DNA from: Legionella norrlandica
Lineage (GTDB): Bacteria; Pseudomonadota; Gammaproteobacteria; Legionellales; Legionellaceae
Assembly (NCBI RefSeq): GCF_000770585.1
Contig: NZ_JNCF01000003.1
Coordinates: forward strand, 1 to 64,000
DNA: 64,000 bases
Reading direction: 5' to 3'
A model generated the notes under the pieces. It worked only from the letters and a program-made list of their open reading frames with translations, was not told the DNA's origin and searched no databases. A program made the position numbers and the translations under genes. Below, in pieces: positions 19,866-30,457 of this stretch. Within the stretch, counting starts at the first letter, position 1. Each line of letters starts with the position of its first letter.

Positions 19866-20546
19866 CTAAGGCAAGTAATAAAATGGATTTGGAAGTTTAA
19901 ATCCCTTTTTGGCAAAGCCACCCTTAATGTCGCTGTATTGGTCACCGATGCTTGCAATTATGGTATAACCTTTTTGCGCTATTTTTTCTCTGGCTTTTGA
20001 TTTAAAAGGAATAATTGAAGGCAACGAATAGTTACTAGGTCGTAAATAGAGTCCAGACCATTTAGTATATCCGGCCTTGATTAAATTGATACGAGTAGCC
20101 TCACGTTCTGATTCTTGTCTTCCTGTGACGAAGAATATCTTAATGCCTTGTTTTAAAGCATTTTTATAGAGTGTTAGCATAGGTTCTATAGCCGGAGAGT
20201 CTGCAGCTAGTATTTCTTTATGAATTTGCTCTTTACTGCCCATAAAATCTCGTTTTACCATTTTATTGTAGTTAGATAGACTGGTTTCATCGATATCAAG
20301 CACTATGGCAAGTTTTTGAGGATATTTATTGTGCTCATTAATCAAATATTGCTCATTTATATATTGCTGAGCTAACTTGATAGTCTGCTCTAACTCATGA
20401 TGATACAAGCCTGAGTTGTAATAGTTTTTTACTTCTGTCCTGAGTAAAGTAAGATTTGGGGGTTCGGAATGGGAATGGGAAAACAAAATAATGGTAAGGC
20501 AGAGAATTATTAGAAATTTGGGCAATATATGGAATTGCTGTTTCAT
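19866..20546 (-). CDS. HAD superfamily acid phosphatase (class B / e(P4)-like)
   Basis: A 226-residue exported HAD phosphatase (subclass IIIB). It has an N-terminal signal helix (FLIILCLTIILFSHSHS). The catalytic motif I is AIVLDIDETSLSNYN (nucleophile DxDET), motif II is KIFFVTGRQESER, and motif IV lies in IIASIGDQYSDIKGG. Such enzymes dephosphorylate nucleotides or small phosphoesters in the periplasm. No Cys lipobox is seen, so it is probably soluble rather than a lipoprotein. It is convergent with the C1 protease gene and divergent from smc. Confidence 0.88.
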   Translation of the reverse strand: MKQQFHILPKFLIILCLTIILFSHSHSEPPNLTLLRTEVKNYYNSGLYHHELEQTIKLAQQYINEQYLINEHNKYPQKLAIVLDIDETSLSNYNKMVKRDFMGSKEQIHKEILAADSPAIEPMLTLYKNALKQGIKIFFVTGRQESEREATRINLIKAGYTKWSGLYLRPSNYSLPSIIPFKSKAREKIAQKGYTIIASIGDQYSDIKGGFAKKGFKLPNPFYYLP

Positions 20547-20712
20547 TATTTACCTAGGGTTATTGAAAATAATTGGCATTATAAAGAGATAAAATTGTTT
20601 GTCAATTGAGCATATTGATTTGAACAACGGCAAGTAAGATGTCTATTAAAATAGTCATAGTTTGCTTCCTACGTTATACTAGTTGATTAGTATTTTACAA
20701 TTCATAATCAAA

Positions 20713-23700
20713 ATGCATTTGAAGCAATTAAAATTATCCGGTTTTAAATCATTTGTTGATCCATCAGTTGTTCATTTTCCGAGTCAATTGGTCGCTGTAG
20801 TGGGACCTAATGGGTGTGGTAAATCGAATATTATTGATGCAGTTCGTTGGGTTATGGGAGAAAGCTCCGCCAAAAATCTTCGTGGAGAATCCATGACAGA
20901 TGTCATCTTTAATGGCTCTGCTAATCGAAAACCTGTAGGACAGGCTTCTGTTGAATTAATATTTGATAATAGTTTGGGAAGATTAAGTGGTCCGTTTACC
21001 AGTTATCATGAAATCTCTGTGAAGCGAGTAGTCACTCGAGACGGCGAATCTCTTTATTATTTGAATGGGAGCCGGTGCAGGCGCAAAGATATTACTGATA
21101 TTTTTTTAGGGACTGGGGCCGGTGCGCGAAGTTACTCAATTATCGGACAAGGTACTATATCTCAGATAATTGAAGCAAAACCAGAAGATTTAAGAGCATA
21201 TCTGGAGGAGGCAGCAGGCGTTTCAAAATACAAGGAACGTCGCCGAGAAACTTTACAACGCATTGAACATACACGTGATAACTTAACTCGCGTCGCAGAT
21301 ATTAGAGAAGAATTAAATAAGCATTTGCAACGCTTGGAGCGTCAAGCGAAATCAGCTGAGCGTTATATTTTGTTAAAGGAGGAAGAAAAGGGATGTCGTG
21401 CCGAGATTCAGGCGCTTAAATGGCAAGAGTATTCAGAAAAACAAATAATGAAGCAAAGAGAGTTGCAAGAGCACACCATACATTATGAACAACAACAAGG
21501 GTTGTTGACCAATGCCAGCAAAGAACGCATCATTTTAAATGAGCAACTGCAAGAGGCTATCGATAAGTCTCAAATAATTCAGGATTCACTCTATCATTCA
21601 GGCACTGAGATAGCACGACTGGAAGAAACAATTCAACAGCAGGAGAAAGAAAAGAAGCGCTTGGAAATTGACAAGCAACGGATGCGAGCAGATTCTTTAC
21701 TCATAGAAGAACAGCTTAAACTGGACAATGAAGAGTTGCTCAATTCTAAACTCAAGGCTGAGCAGTTAGAGGAGCGATTGCATCATCTAAATGTGGAATT
21801 TAAAGAAAAAGAATCTCAATGGCATGACAAGCAAAATGAGCAAGTGCAATGGGAAAGAATTTGGCAAGAAGTGCAAATTCATTCTAATACCATTAAAAAT
21901 GAGTACCAACTGACACAAGCTAAATTACAACATCTAGAACAGAAACGGCAGCAGGCCATATTAAGACTGGAAAAATTGAGCCTGGATCAATCCTCTATTT
22001 CTCTTGCTGAGATGCAAAAAAGCATAATCGAATTACAAGAAAAACAAATTAAGCTTAAAGAAACACAGCGGTTTGATGAGGGACAGTTTGAAGAAGTTAA
22101 TGAAACTCAGTCGGTTTTGCGCAATCAGTTACAAGACACCGAGCAACAGCTTCATTCATTACAAGATGAATTTCATCGCTTAAATAGCGAACTTTCGGCA
22201 TTAAAAGCTGCTCAAAAAGCAATAAAGCAAAGGAGCCAGCTGAATCAAGAAGGGATTATGGAGTGGTCAGATAAGCCAAGATTGATGGACATTCTGCAAG
22301 TGGAGCCAAAATGGCAGGCTGCATGCGAAATGGTGTTAGGGGATGACCTATGTGCCTACGTGTTGGAAGATTTCTCTGAGTTATGGTCTCAGTGGCTGCT
22401 TTATGAAAATCAAAGGGAGAGTGCAGTCACAATGAGGACTCTCGATGGTAATCAACGAGAGCGTCCTTGCCTTGCTGATAAAATTCAAGGATTAATTCCT
22501 GCCACAGAAAATTATCTTGAATCTATTTATGCCGCAGAGCATTTAGATGAAGCGATGAGTTGGCTGCCTACTTTATTAGCTCATGAATCCATTATAACAG
22601 TCAATGGTATTTGGTTAGGTAACGGGTGGATAAAATTATCTCATCCTGCAGAGTATGATGAAACAGGAATCCTCGCCAGACAGAAAAAAATTGTTGAATT
22701 AAATTCTAGTGTGCAAGATTTGCAAAACAAAATTGATGCGATTCGTTTGCTTAGAGACGGATATCAAGCTCAGATAAAAGAAAATTTGGATTTTATAAAG
22801 CGGCATCAGTTGAACTTAAACTCCAGCAACGAAGCATTAAAAAATAATACCATTGCAATAAATAGTAAGGAACAGGCAGTTTTTCATGCTGAAAAGCAAT
22901 TAGAAATAATATCCAATGAGAAAGCAGAAGCGGAACTCTTACTTGAAGAACTTAATGCAGAACTGTTGGAGTGTAGTGAAAAATTAAATGAGTTAAAGAA
23001 TCAATATGAATCATCAGAGTTGCGGTATCAGCAATTTATGGATGAGAAAAGTGTATGGAATAACGCACAGCTTGAGCAAAATAAACAATTAGAGAGTACT
23101 CGGGCTTTATTGCATCATGTCGAATTAGAACACGATAGAGAAGTTAGCAAAATACAACAAATAACAGATAGAATAGGAAGAGAAAAAGAACGTTTGCAAC
23201 GTGTGCAAACGCATTTAGAAGAATTAATTCAACTTTATTTACAGTCAGTGACGCCTGAAACTGAACTTAAAAATCAGTTAGAAACGCTGTTGATGAAACA
23301 TCGTGAAATAGAGTTGGAATTGACATTGAGCCGAGAGAAAGTATCCCAGATTAAGTTGCAACTTGAAGAGCAAGAGAAATTAATTTTAAACTATGATCAA
23401 GAATTGAAGCGAATCCAGGAAGTCATAAGTCAGACCCGAATGGAAGAACAAGCTTTATCTGTTCGTGCTGGCTCAGTACAAGAATCTCTAGATGAAATGA
23501 ATTTACAAGCTCGGGTTTTATTGGGGCGTATTCCAACTGGAGTAACTCAGGGCATGAAAGAAGATGAATTGATCGCAATTTCTGAGAAAATAAAAAGATT
23601 AGGCGCTATAAATCTGGCAGCAATAGAAGAATTTGCCGCCGAACAGCAGCGAAAAGTGTATTTGGATGAGCAATATAATGATTTAAGCCAAGCACTATCC

Positions 23701-24207
23701 ACCTTGGAAACTGCGATTGAAAAGATGGATAATGAAACGAGAGTACGACTTGAAAATACTTTTGAAGAAGTGAATACTTCTTTTAAAGCTCTTTTTCCAC
23801 GTTTATTTGGTGGTGGTAGGGCACAGCTTGAACTAACTTGTGATAATCTGTTAGAAGCAGGTATTGTCGTAATGGCCCAACCACCTGGAAAACGAAATAG
23901 TTCTATTCATTTATTGTCCGGTGGTGAGAAAGCCATGACTGCAGTGGCATTGGTGTTTGCGATTTTTCAGTTAAATCCTTCACCATTTTGTATGTTAGAT
24001 GAAGTAGATGCACCTTTAGATGACTTAAATGTAAGCCGGTTTTGTGATTTAGTAAAAGAAATGTCACAATTCGTACAGTTCCTGTTTATTACCCATAACA
24101 AGGTAACTATGGAATTGGCTGATCATTTAATTGGGGTGACCATGCGTGAGCCAGGAGTGTCTCGTTTGGTTGCAGTTGATGTGAAACAAGCTTTGACTAT
24201 GGAGTAA
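20713..24207 (+). CDS. smc: Chromosome segregation ATPase SMC
   Basis: A 1,164-residue SMC protein, the ring-shaped ATPase that compacts and segregates chromosomes with ScpA and ScpB. The N-terminal Walker A reads GPNGCGKSNIIDAVRWVMGE. Long Gln/Glu/Lys-rich coiled coils follow, broken by a hinge at about residues 510-640. The C-terminal signature HLLSGGEKAMTAVALVFAIFQ and Walker B FCMLDEVDAPLDD complete the head. I chose the ATG at 20713 (MHLKQLKLSGFKSFV), the family's usual start, over the ATG ten codons upstream. zipA follows after three bases. Confidence 0.96.
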   Translation: MHLKQLKLSGFKSFVDPSVVHFPSQLVAVVGPNGCGKSNIIDAVRWVMGESSAKNLRGESMTDVIFNGSANRKPVGQASVELIFDNSLGRLSGPFTSYHEISVKRVVTRDGESLYYLNGSRCRRKDITDIFLGTGAGARSYSIIGQGTISQIIEAKPEDLRAYLEEAAGVSKYKERRRETLQRIEHTRDNLTRVADIREELNKHLQRLERQAKSAERYILLKEEEKGCRAEIQALKWQEYSEKQIMKQRELQEHTIHYEQQQGLLTNASKERIILNEQLQEAIDKSQIIQDSLYHSGTEIARLEETIQQQEKEKKRLEIDKQRMRADSLLIEEQLKLDNEELLNSKLKAEQLEERLHHLNVEFKEKESQWHDKQNEQVQWERIWQEVQIHSNTIKNEYQLTQAKLQHLEQKRQQAILRLEKLSLDQSSISLAEMQKSIIELQEKQIKLKETQRFDEGQFEEVNETQSVLRNQLQDTEQQLHSLQDEFHRLNSELSALKAAQKAIKQRSQLNQEGIMEWSDKPRLMDILQVEPKWQAACEMVLGDDLCAYVLEDFSELWSQWLLYENQRESAVTMRTLDGNQRERPCLADKIQGLIPATENYLESIYAAEHLDEAMSWLPTLLAHESIITVNGIWLGNGWIKLSHPAEYDETGILARQKKIVELNSSVQDLQNKIDAIRLLRDGYQAQIKENLDFIKRHQLNLNSSNEALKNNTIAINSKEQAVFHAEKQLEIISNEKAEAELLLEELNAELLECSEKLNELKNQYESSELRYQQFMDEKSVWNNAQLEQNKQLESTRALLHHVELEHDREVSKIQQITDRIGREKERLQRVQTHLEELIQLYLQSVTPETELKNQLETLLMKHREIELELTLSREKVSQIKLQLEEQEKLILNYDQELKRIQEVISQTRMEEQALSVRAGSVQESLDEMNLQARVLLGRIPTGVTQGMKEDELIAISEKIKRLGAINLAAIEEFAAEQQRKVYLDEQYNDLSQALSTLETAIEKMDNETRVRLENTFEEVNTSFKALFPRLFGGGRAQLELTCDNLLEAGIVVMAQPPGKRNSSIHLLSGGEKAMTAVALVFAIFQLNPSPFCMLDEVDAPLDDLNVSRFCDLVKEMSQFVQFLFITHNKVTMELADHLIGVTMREPGVSRLVAVDVKQALTME

Positions 24208-24210
24208 ATT

Positions 24211-24996
24211 ATGCAGGCAAATTGGAGTTTAATTCTTAATGTCCTGTTGTTAATTGGCGTTCTGGTTGCTATTGGCCGTTTAATGAAAGCTAGAAGACAG
24301 AGCTTGCATCAAGATAACCGCCACCCTTCTCTTGGTCAAGTGGAGAAAAATAATAACTCCTATGATTCTCAGTCTTATAATGATGACATTATTGCTATTC
24401 GCAAGGTCAATAGGGAGACTTCTTTGGATTTTGAAAAGATGGATGAAACAGAAGCATTATCAACAAAAAAGCCAATTGTAAAAACCTCAACCCAACCTCA
24501 ATTGGTATCTCGGGAAGAGGGTTTTACATCAAAAGAAAAGGTAGAAACAAGTAAAGGAGCTACTCCATCTACTGCTATGATGTTTTTGCTGGCTAAAGAA
24601 AATCGCCAATTTGCCGGTTATGAGTTATTACAAACGGTTTTAGCGGCAGGTTTGCGGTTTGGTGAGGGATATTTGTTTCATAGACATCAGTTGGCAAATG
24701 GCCAAGGCCCAATACTTTGCAGTTTGGCTGCGGCTACAGCAACTGGCGTTTTTGATTTACAGAATATTGGCGCCTTTAGCGTAAGAGGTTTGTGTTTATT
24801 TATGCCAATTTCAAATGATCCTAATAATAATGCAGAACGTTTTTCTATTATGCTGGAAACTGCAAAGCAGTTAAGTGAAGGAATGGATGCTTATTTGTTA
24901 GATGATCAGCGTAAGCCTCTAACTGAAGAAAGTATTGCTCGTTATCACCGGTTATTGAAAATTGGGCACTTGACTGAAAACTGCGCAATAGCGTAG
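24211..24996 (+). CDS. zipA: Cell division protein ZipA
   Basis: ZipA (261 residues) tethers FtsZ filaments to the inner membrane. It has the expected layout: an N-terminal membrane helix (LILNVLLLIGVLVAIGRLMKARR), a charged low-complexity linker of about 90 residues, and a C-terminal FtsZ-binding domain (from about residue 128: MMFLLAKENRQFAGYELLQTVLAAGLRFGEGYLFHRH). It follows smc by three bases, the common smc-zipA arrangement; ligA, which often comes next, is not here. Confidence 0.93.
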   Translation: MQANWSLILNVLLLIGVLVAIGRLMKARRQSLHQDNRHPSLGQVEKNNNSYDSQSYNDDIIAIRKVNRETSLDFEKMDETEALSTKKPIVKTSTQPQLVSREEGFTSKEKVETSKGATPSTAMMFLLAKENRQFAGYELLQTVLAAGLRFGEGYLFHRHQLANGQGPILCSLAAATATGVFDLQNIGAFSVRGLCLFMPISNDPNNNAERFSIMLETAKQLSEGMDAYLLDDQRKPLTEESIARYHRLLKIGHLTENCAIA

Positions 24997-25365
24997 TGCC
25001 AACAATTGCTTCCCAGCGCCTACGTACGCGGGTTTGCCTTGAGAGAACCTCACAAAATTGAGACAGTGAGGATTCTGTCGTTTTGGATCAGTTCGGCCAA
25101 ATATGGCATTCCGGCGATACAGCGTGAACAGTTACAAGGCAAAAGCCCTATCTCGAAAGCCTTATGCTGAAACTTCGGACAGCATTTGCTCTTTCGCCAC
25201 AAAGGTAATTGTTACAGTTTTTTTAGATTGGATAGCCTGAATATTCAAATAAAATCTTAAATTTCTTGACTTTTAGTTATATTTCTTATTTATCTATTAT
25301 TAGTACCATCTTGAACAGTGAGTGTGAGTGTTAGTACACTAACCTTTTGGACATCTCAGAATATT
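24997..25365. other. Non-coding region between zipA and murF
   Basis: This 369-base stretch has no convincing gene. It contains a short stem (CCTCAC at 25048-25053 with GTGAGG at 25066-25071) and one copy of a dispersed repeat (25097-25139, listed separately). A good -35-like TTGACT at 25266-25271 is followed 17 bases on by a weak TTTATC, a possible murF promoter. The AATTGCTTCCCAGCGCCT stretch near 25003-25021 resembles a segment at 44227-44245. Confidence 0.5.
25097..25139 (+). repeat. Dispersed repeat, copy 1
   Basis: About 43 bases beginning CCAAATATGGCATTCC match the segment at 38627-38668 with roughly 85 percent identity over 40 bases. Both copies lie in non-coding gaps of the cell-wall region, so this is a dispersed repeat and not a shared coding motif. 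Its borders are not defined by the two copies alone. Confidence 0.65.
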
Positions 25366-26709
25366 ATGAATTTAATTACTATAGCTTCGCTTCTCTCTCA
25401 GGTATGCCAGGTCAACGCTGATATAACTGGTATTTGTATCGATACCCGCACAATAAGGCCAGGGAACCTATTTTTTGCAATAGTTGGAGATCGTTTTGAT
25501 GGTCATGATTTTATTAAAGAGGCAGAAGCAAAAGGTGCATTAGCTGTAGTGGCTAGTAGGGAAATTGAAGGGGTTCATATTCCTCAATTCATTGTTGCCA
25601 GCCCTTTAATTGCCTTAGCTAAAATTGCAGCGGTACATCGGCAAGAAATGATTTGCCCAATCATCGCATTGACGGGCTCCAATGGAAAAACAACGGTTAA
25701 GGAAATGATTGCATCTATCTTACCTCAACCCTCGCACGCTACAAAAGGAAACTTAAATAATCATATTGGGGTTCCTTTAAGTGTTTTGGATTTGAATAGA
25801 GAACATCGCTATGCGGTGTTTGAACTCGGAGCAAACCATCCGGGTGAAATTGCTCACACGGTAAAGATAGTGCAGCCAGACGTTACTTTAATTAATAACA
25901 TAGCCCCAGCACATGTAGAGGGGTTTGGATCAATAGATGGGGTTGCTCGTGCCAAAGGGGAAATTCATCAGGGGTTATCTCCAACAGGTATTGCTATAGT
26001 CAATGATGATGATGCTTACGCTCATTTTTGGGATCATTTGATTGCTGATAAAAAAGTATTACGTTTTTCATCTCTTCATACTGCCGATGTTTATGCTCAA
26101 GATATACGCATGGATACCCATGGACGAGCCCACTTTTCATTAATATTACCTAATGGTAGAGCTGAAATTGAACTACAAGTTCCTGGCTTACATAATGTAC
26201 GAAATGCTTTGGCCGCTGCTGCATGCTGTTATGCCGTGGGAATATCAATTAAAGACATACAGAGAGGCTTGGCACATTTTTGTGGTGTGAAAGGTCGTAT
26301 GACCTTTTTATCAGGAAGAAATCAATCCATTGTGATAGATGATACTTATAATGCTAATTTACGCTCAGTTTTAACTGCTTTGGAAGTATTAGCTGAACGC
26401 CCAGGAAAGAGAATTTTTGTATTTGGTGATATGGGAGAATTGGGCGATTGGACAACACAACATCATCAGGAGGTTGGGATAGCTGCTCGCCAGTTTGGAA
26501 TAGACAAGCTAATGAGTTGTGGATCACACAGTCAATTGGCGGCTCAGGCATTCGGTGAGGGAGGACAGCATTTTTTTAGCCAAGAGGAATTGGTTCAAGT
26601 AATAAAGGATGATTTGGCACCTGGAACTACAGTGCTGGTAAAGGGGTCTCGTTCCAGTGCAATGGAAAAAGTTGTGCATCAACTGATTGGGAGCAAGAGC
26701 ACTAATTAA
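25366..26709 (+). CDS. murF: UDP-MurNAc-tripeptide--D-Ala-D-Ala ligase MurF
   Basis: MurF (448 residues) adds the D-Ala-D-Ala dipeptide to UDP-MurNAc-tripeptide in the cytoplasm, the last soluble precursor step. The N-terminal domain contains GICIDTRTIRPGNLFFAIVGDRFDGHDF, the ATP-binding P-loop is ALTGSNGKTTVKEM, and the C-terminal part has IDDTYNANLRSVLTAL. I use the ATG at 25366 (MNLITIASLLSQ) because it aligns with the usual MurF start; a GTG 16 codons upstream adds an untypical extension. It opens the cell-wall block that continues with mraY. Confidence 0.95.
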   Translation: MNLITIASLLSQVCQVNADITGICIDTRTIRPGNLFFAIVGDRFDGHDFIKEAEAKGALAVVASREIEGVHIPQFIVASPLIALAKIAAVHRQEMICPIIALTGSNGKTTVKEMIASILPQPSHATKGNLNNHIGVPLSVLDLNREHRYAVFELGANHPGEIAHTVKIVQPDVTLINNIAPAHVEGFGSIDGVARAKGEIHQGLSPTGIAIVNDDDAYAHFWDHLIADKKVLRFSSLHTADVYAQDIRMDTHGRAHFSLILPNGRAEIELQVPGLHNVRNALAAAACCYAVGISIKDIQRGLAHFCGVKGRMTFLSGRNQSIVIDDTYNANLRSVLTALEVLAERPGKRIFVFGDMGELGDWTTQHHQEVGIAARQFGIDKLMSCGSHSQLAAQAFGEGGQHFFSQEELVQVIKDDLAPGTTVLVKGSRSSAMEKVVHQLIGSKSTN

Positions 26710-26830
26710 TGTAAATTTTCTTCATTGACTCAGTACTAATATGATATGCTTGATCACTTTTTTGCCCTATTCAAAGGATTATGCTCAATAGGTAAAATTG
26801 ATCGTAATTCTAAAAACAAGAGGAATAATT

Positions 26831-27910
26831 ATGCTCTATTGGTTAACGCAGTTATTGCAAGGTCAATACCATGCGTTTAGAGTTTTTCAATATTTGACCT
26901 TCAGGTCTATTTTAGCATCGTTAACGGCACTGATAGTTGGTTTATTATGTGGCCCATTAATGATTCGTTGGTTAAGGGGTTTACAAATAGGCCAAATGGT
27001 TAGAGATGACGGCCCACAAACACATCTGTCAAAAGCAGGGACTCCTACTATGGGTGGGGTTTTGATTTTATTGGCTATTACGGTGAGTTGTTTGCTTTGG
27101 TGTGATTTAAGTCAAACAAGTTTGTGGTTGGTGCTTTTAGTTACTTTGGCAAATGGCTTAGTCGGTTGGGTTGATGATTATCGTAAATTAGTATTAAAAA
27201 ATAGTAAAGGTTTGCCAGGGCGTTGGAAGTATTTTTGGCAGTCAATTATTGCCCTAGTTGCTGTGGTTTATCTATACTGGAATGCTAGCCTTCCAGTACA
27301 CACCCAACTTACAGTTCCTTTCTTTAAAACAGTTGTTTGGGATTTGGGTATTTTCTTTCCAATACTTGCTTATTTTGTTATTGTTGGAAGTAGTAATGCA
27401 GTGAATTTGACTGATGGACTGGATGGTTTGGCCATTATGCCAATTATCATGGTTGCTGGGGCATTAGGGGTATTTGCTTACGCATCAAGTAATGCGGTGT
27501 ATTCCAATTATTTGGGGATACCTTATGTTCCTAATACAGATGAGTTAACCATTTTTTGCTCCTCTATTGTTGGAGCTGGGCTTGGTTTCCTTTGGTACAA
27601 CAGTTATCCCGCTCAGGTATTTATGGGTGATGTAGGCTCTTTGGCATTGGGTGCTGCATTGGGGATAGTAGCCGTCGTAGTGAGACAAGAGCTCGTTTTA
27701 CTCATTATGGGGGGAGTGTTTGTAATTGAAACGCTTTCAGTCATATTACAAGTTGGATATTTTAAATATACCCATGGAAAAAGATTATTTAGGATGGCCC
27801 CATTGCATCATCATTTGAATGAGGTGGCAGAACCTAAAGTCGTCGTTAGATTTTGGATTTTGACGGTTGTATTTGTGTTATGCGGATTGGCTACTTTAAA
27901 ATTACGATAG
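26831..27910 (+). CDS. mraY: Phospho-MurNAc-pentapeptide transferase MraY
   Basis: MraY (359 residues) transfers phospho-MurNAc-pentapeptide to undecaprenyl phosphate, making lipid I at the inner membrane. It has about ten membrane helices and the conserved motifs [43 protein letters not shown] and [10 protein letters not shown]. The ATG at 26831 is preceded by an AAGAGGA ribosome site; the in-frame start at 26798 is less likely. A 120-base gap separates it from murF. Confidence 0.96.
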   Translation: MLYWLTQLLQGQYHAFRVFQYLTFRSILASLTALIVGLLCGPLMIRWLRGLQIGQMVRDDGPQTHLSKAGTPTMGGVLILLAITVSCLLWCDLSQTSLWLVLLVTLANGLVGWVDDYRKLVLKNSKGLPGRWKYFWQSIIALVAVVYLYWNASLPVHTQLTVPFFKTVVWDLGIFFPILAYFVIVGSSNAVNLTDGLDGLAIMPIIMVAGALGVFAYASSNAVYSNYLGIPYVPNTDELTIFCSSIVGAGLGFLWYNSYPAQVFMGDVGSLALGAALGIVAVVVRQELVLLIMGGVFVIETLSVILQVGYFKYTHGKRLFRMAPLHHHLNEVAEPKVVVRFWILTVVFVLCGLATLKLR

Positions 27911-27923
27911 GCAAGGTGCATTC

Positions 27924-29267
27924 ATGAATCATTCCTTATATTTGGTAGCAGGTTTAGGTAAGACCGGTCTTTCTATAGCAAGGTACCTGAGGCGAAATAA
28001 TAAATCATTTATTATGTTTGATACGCGTAAAGAGGCACCAGGTTTAGCGGAATTTCAAAATGAATTTCCTAATGTACCGGTTTATTTGCAAGATGTCCCA
28101 GATGAAATAATTGCACAATTGACAGATGTCATCACGAGCCCAGGTCTTGCGCTTGATATTCCCATTTTTAAAAAGGCGCGTAAGGTCGGTGTAGAGATTT
28201 ATGGTGATATAGAATGCTTGGCTCGAGAAATTAGTGCCCCGGCGGTTGCTATAACTGGAACTAATGGTAAATCAACTGTGACCAGTTTGGTAGGAGAAAT
28301 GGCTAAGGCAGCTGGGTTTCGCGTGGCTGTGGCTGGGAATATCGGTACTCCAGTTTTGGATCTATTGGGCGATGAGCATCAATATGACTTGTGGGTATTG
28401 GAATTATCGAGCTTCCAACTGGATTTAACCTATTCTTTATCTCCCATCGTTGCAACAATCTTAAATGTGACTCCTGATCATTTAGACAGGCATCACACTT
28501 TAGAAGCTTATATACAAGCAAAACAAAGAATTTATCGCGGTGCAAAGACTGCTTTATTTAATCGTGAAGATGTCTACACCATCCCTCAGCAATTGTATCA
28601 ATCAGACATGGAGTGTATTTCTTTTGGAAAAGATGTTCCAGCAGAAGTAAATTGGGGACTAATCCAACGCGAGAACACCATATATTTGGCTAGAGGAAGT
28701 GATTGCCTTTTGCCTGTTAGCTCCATTTTAATTAAGGGAGTACATAACTGGCTAAATGCTCTTGCGGCATGCGCCTTAGCTGAAACAGCAGGAATTCCTA
28801 TGCAGCACATCCTCAGTGTTTTAAGAACTTTTTCAGGATTACCTCATCGTTGTCAGTGGGTAAGAGAACTTGATGGTGTAGATTGGATTAATGATTCGAA
28901 AGGAACAAATATTGGTGCTACAATCTCTGCTATTAATGGAATAGGAGGCTCTATGCAAGGGAAAATTGTTCTAATTGCGGGTGGACAGGGAAAGGGAGCG
29001 GATTTTCAAGAGTTAGCTCAACCAGTTGCTGAGTTTGTGCGTTCCATTGTTTTAATTGGTGAGGATGCAGATAAGATTGAATCTGCTTTAGCCAAAGTGG
29101 TTCCTATAGTACGAGCTTCTTCTTTGGAAGGTGCAGTTACTCTTGCCAAAACCTGCGCAAAACCAGGTGATGTGGTATTACTCTCGCCCGCTTGTGCTAG
29201 TTTGGATATGTTCCGTGATTTTAATCATAGAGGCGATGTGTTTACATCTTTAGTGAGCGGATTATAA
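27924..29267 (+). CDS. murD: UDP-MurNAc-L-alanine--D-glutamate ligase MurD
   Basis: MurD (447 residues) adds D-glutamate to UDP-MurNAc-L-Ala in the cytoplasm. The N-terminal Rossmann fold starts LYLVAGLGKTGLSIARYL, the ATP-binding loop is AITGTNGKSTVTSLVGEM, and WINDSKGTNIGAT and VLLSPACASLDMF are MurD signatures. It starts 13 bases after mraY and is five bases from ftsW, consistent with a single operon. Confidence 0.96.
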   Translation: MNHSLYLVAGLGKTGLSIARYLRRNNKSFIMFDTRKEAPGLAEFQNEFPNVPVYLQDVPDEIIAQLTDVITSPGLALDIPIFKKARKVGVEIYGDIECLAREISAPAVAITGTNGKSTVTSLVGEMAKAAGFRVAVAGNIGTPVLDLLGDEHQYDLWVLELSSFQLDLTYSLSPIVATILNVTPDHLDRHHTLEAYIQAKQRIYRGAKTALFNREDVYTIPQQLYQSDMECISFGKDVPAEVNWGLIQRENTIYLARGSDCLLPVSSILIKGVHNWLNALAACALAETAGIPMQHILSVLRTFSGLPHRCQWVRELDGVDWINDSKGTNIGATISAINGIGGSMQGKIVLIAGGQGKGADFQELAQPVAEFVRSIVLIGEDADKIESALAKVVPIVRASSLEGAVTLAKTCAKPGDVVLLSPACASLDMFRDFNHRGDVFTSLVSGL

Positions 29268-29272
29268 GTGAG

Positions 29273-30448
29273 ATGCGACCAAGGCATTTAAATCAAAGGG
29301 GAAAACCTGTTAGTAGGCCTATCTCACTTTATGATAAATGGCTAATAGGAGCCGTTTTGGGCTTGCTTATTATTGGCTTGATGATGGTTGCATCAAGCTC
29401 AGTCATGATTTCCACAAAATATTTTCACCAACCTTTTCATTATTTGATTCGTCAAGCCTGTTTTCTGTTTGTTGGTTTATTATTAGCCTTGGTTGTGGTA
29501 AGGACTGACAGCACCTTTTGGGAAAAAATAAGCATGCCCATGATGGTTTTATGTGTATTTTTATTGCTTATTGTTTTGATTCCAGGTATTGGAAAGTCGG
29601 TTAATGGCAGTCGCAGATGGTTGGCTTTTGGCCCTATCGGCATACAAGTATCTGAGTTAGTCAAGCTGGCGATGATATTTTATCTATCTGGATATTTAGT
29701 ACGCCAACAACAAGCTGTCTGCAAAAGCATTTTTGGGTTCATTAAGCCTATGGCGATTTTGGCTGTTGTTTCTTTTTTATTGCTTCTTGAGCCTGATTTT
29801 GGAGCCACCGTAGTAATTTCAGGTACAGTCATGGCGATGTTATTTTTAGCTGGGGTTAAATTAAGATATTATTTTGGTTTAATGTTGGTGGTGATAACTG
29901 CCCTGGCCTTATTAGCGGTATCCTCTCCCTATAGAGTCGCAAGGTTAACAGCCTTTTTAGATCCATGGGCAGATCAATACAATAGCGGTTATCAACTCAC
30001 CCAATCTTTAATTGCTTTTGGACGAGGTGGATGGTTCGGTACTGGTTTGGGTGAAAGTATACAAAAATTATTATATTTGCCTGAAGCTCATACTGATTTT
30101 TTGTTTGCGGTGATTGCTGAAGAATTGGGGTTGTTTGGAATTTTAGTAGTAATAACGCTGTATAGTATACTAGTTATTAGAGGTTTAAATATAGGGTATA
30201 CCGCTTACACTCAAGAAAGGTACTTTGCATCATATACTGCTTATGGCTTAACTTTTTGGTTGGCTTTGCAGGCAGCTATTAATATGGGAGTTAATGCGGG
30301 TTTGTTACCGACAAAAGGATTGACTCTGCCTTTATTGAGTTACGGTGGAGCCAGTATAGTTATTAATTGTATAGTTATTGCATTATTATTACGTATAGAT
30401 CACGAAAATCGTTGGCAGTCGCTGGGATTAAGGTTGCTGACGGCTTAA
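29273..30448 (+). CDS. ftsW: Lipid II polymerase FtsW
   Basis: FtsW (391 residues) is the SEDS-family septal peptidoglycan glycosyltransferase that works with FtsI. About ten membrane helices are visible, along with SEDS motifs: NGSRRWLAFGPIGIQVSEL, LLLEPDFGATVV, and LPEAHTDFLFAVIAEELGL. The end of the protein has TKGLTLPLLSYGGASIV. In most gammaproteobacteria murG follows ftsW; here murC comes next, ten bases downstream, so murG must lie elsewhere. Confidence 0.95.
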   Translation: MRPRHLNQRGKPVSRPISLYDKWLIGAVLGLLIIGLMMVASSSVMISTKYFHQPFHYLIRQACFLFVGLLLALVVVRTDSTFWEKISMPMMVLCVFLLLIVLIPGIGKSVNGSRRWLAFGPIGIQVSELVKLAMIFYLSGYLVRQQQAVCKSIFGFIKPMAILAVVSFLLLLEPDFGATVVISGTVMAMLFLAGVKLRYYFGLMLVVITALALLAVSSPYRVARLTAFLDPWADQYNSGYQLTQSLIAFGRGGWFGTGLGESIQKLLYLPEAHTDFLFAVIAEELGLFGILVVITLYSILVIRGLNIGYTAYTQERYFASYTAYGLTFWLALQAAINMGVNAGLLPTKGLTLPLLSYGGASIVINCIVIALLLRIDHENRWQSLGLRLLTA

Positions 30449-30457
30449 GGGGGAATT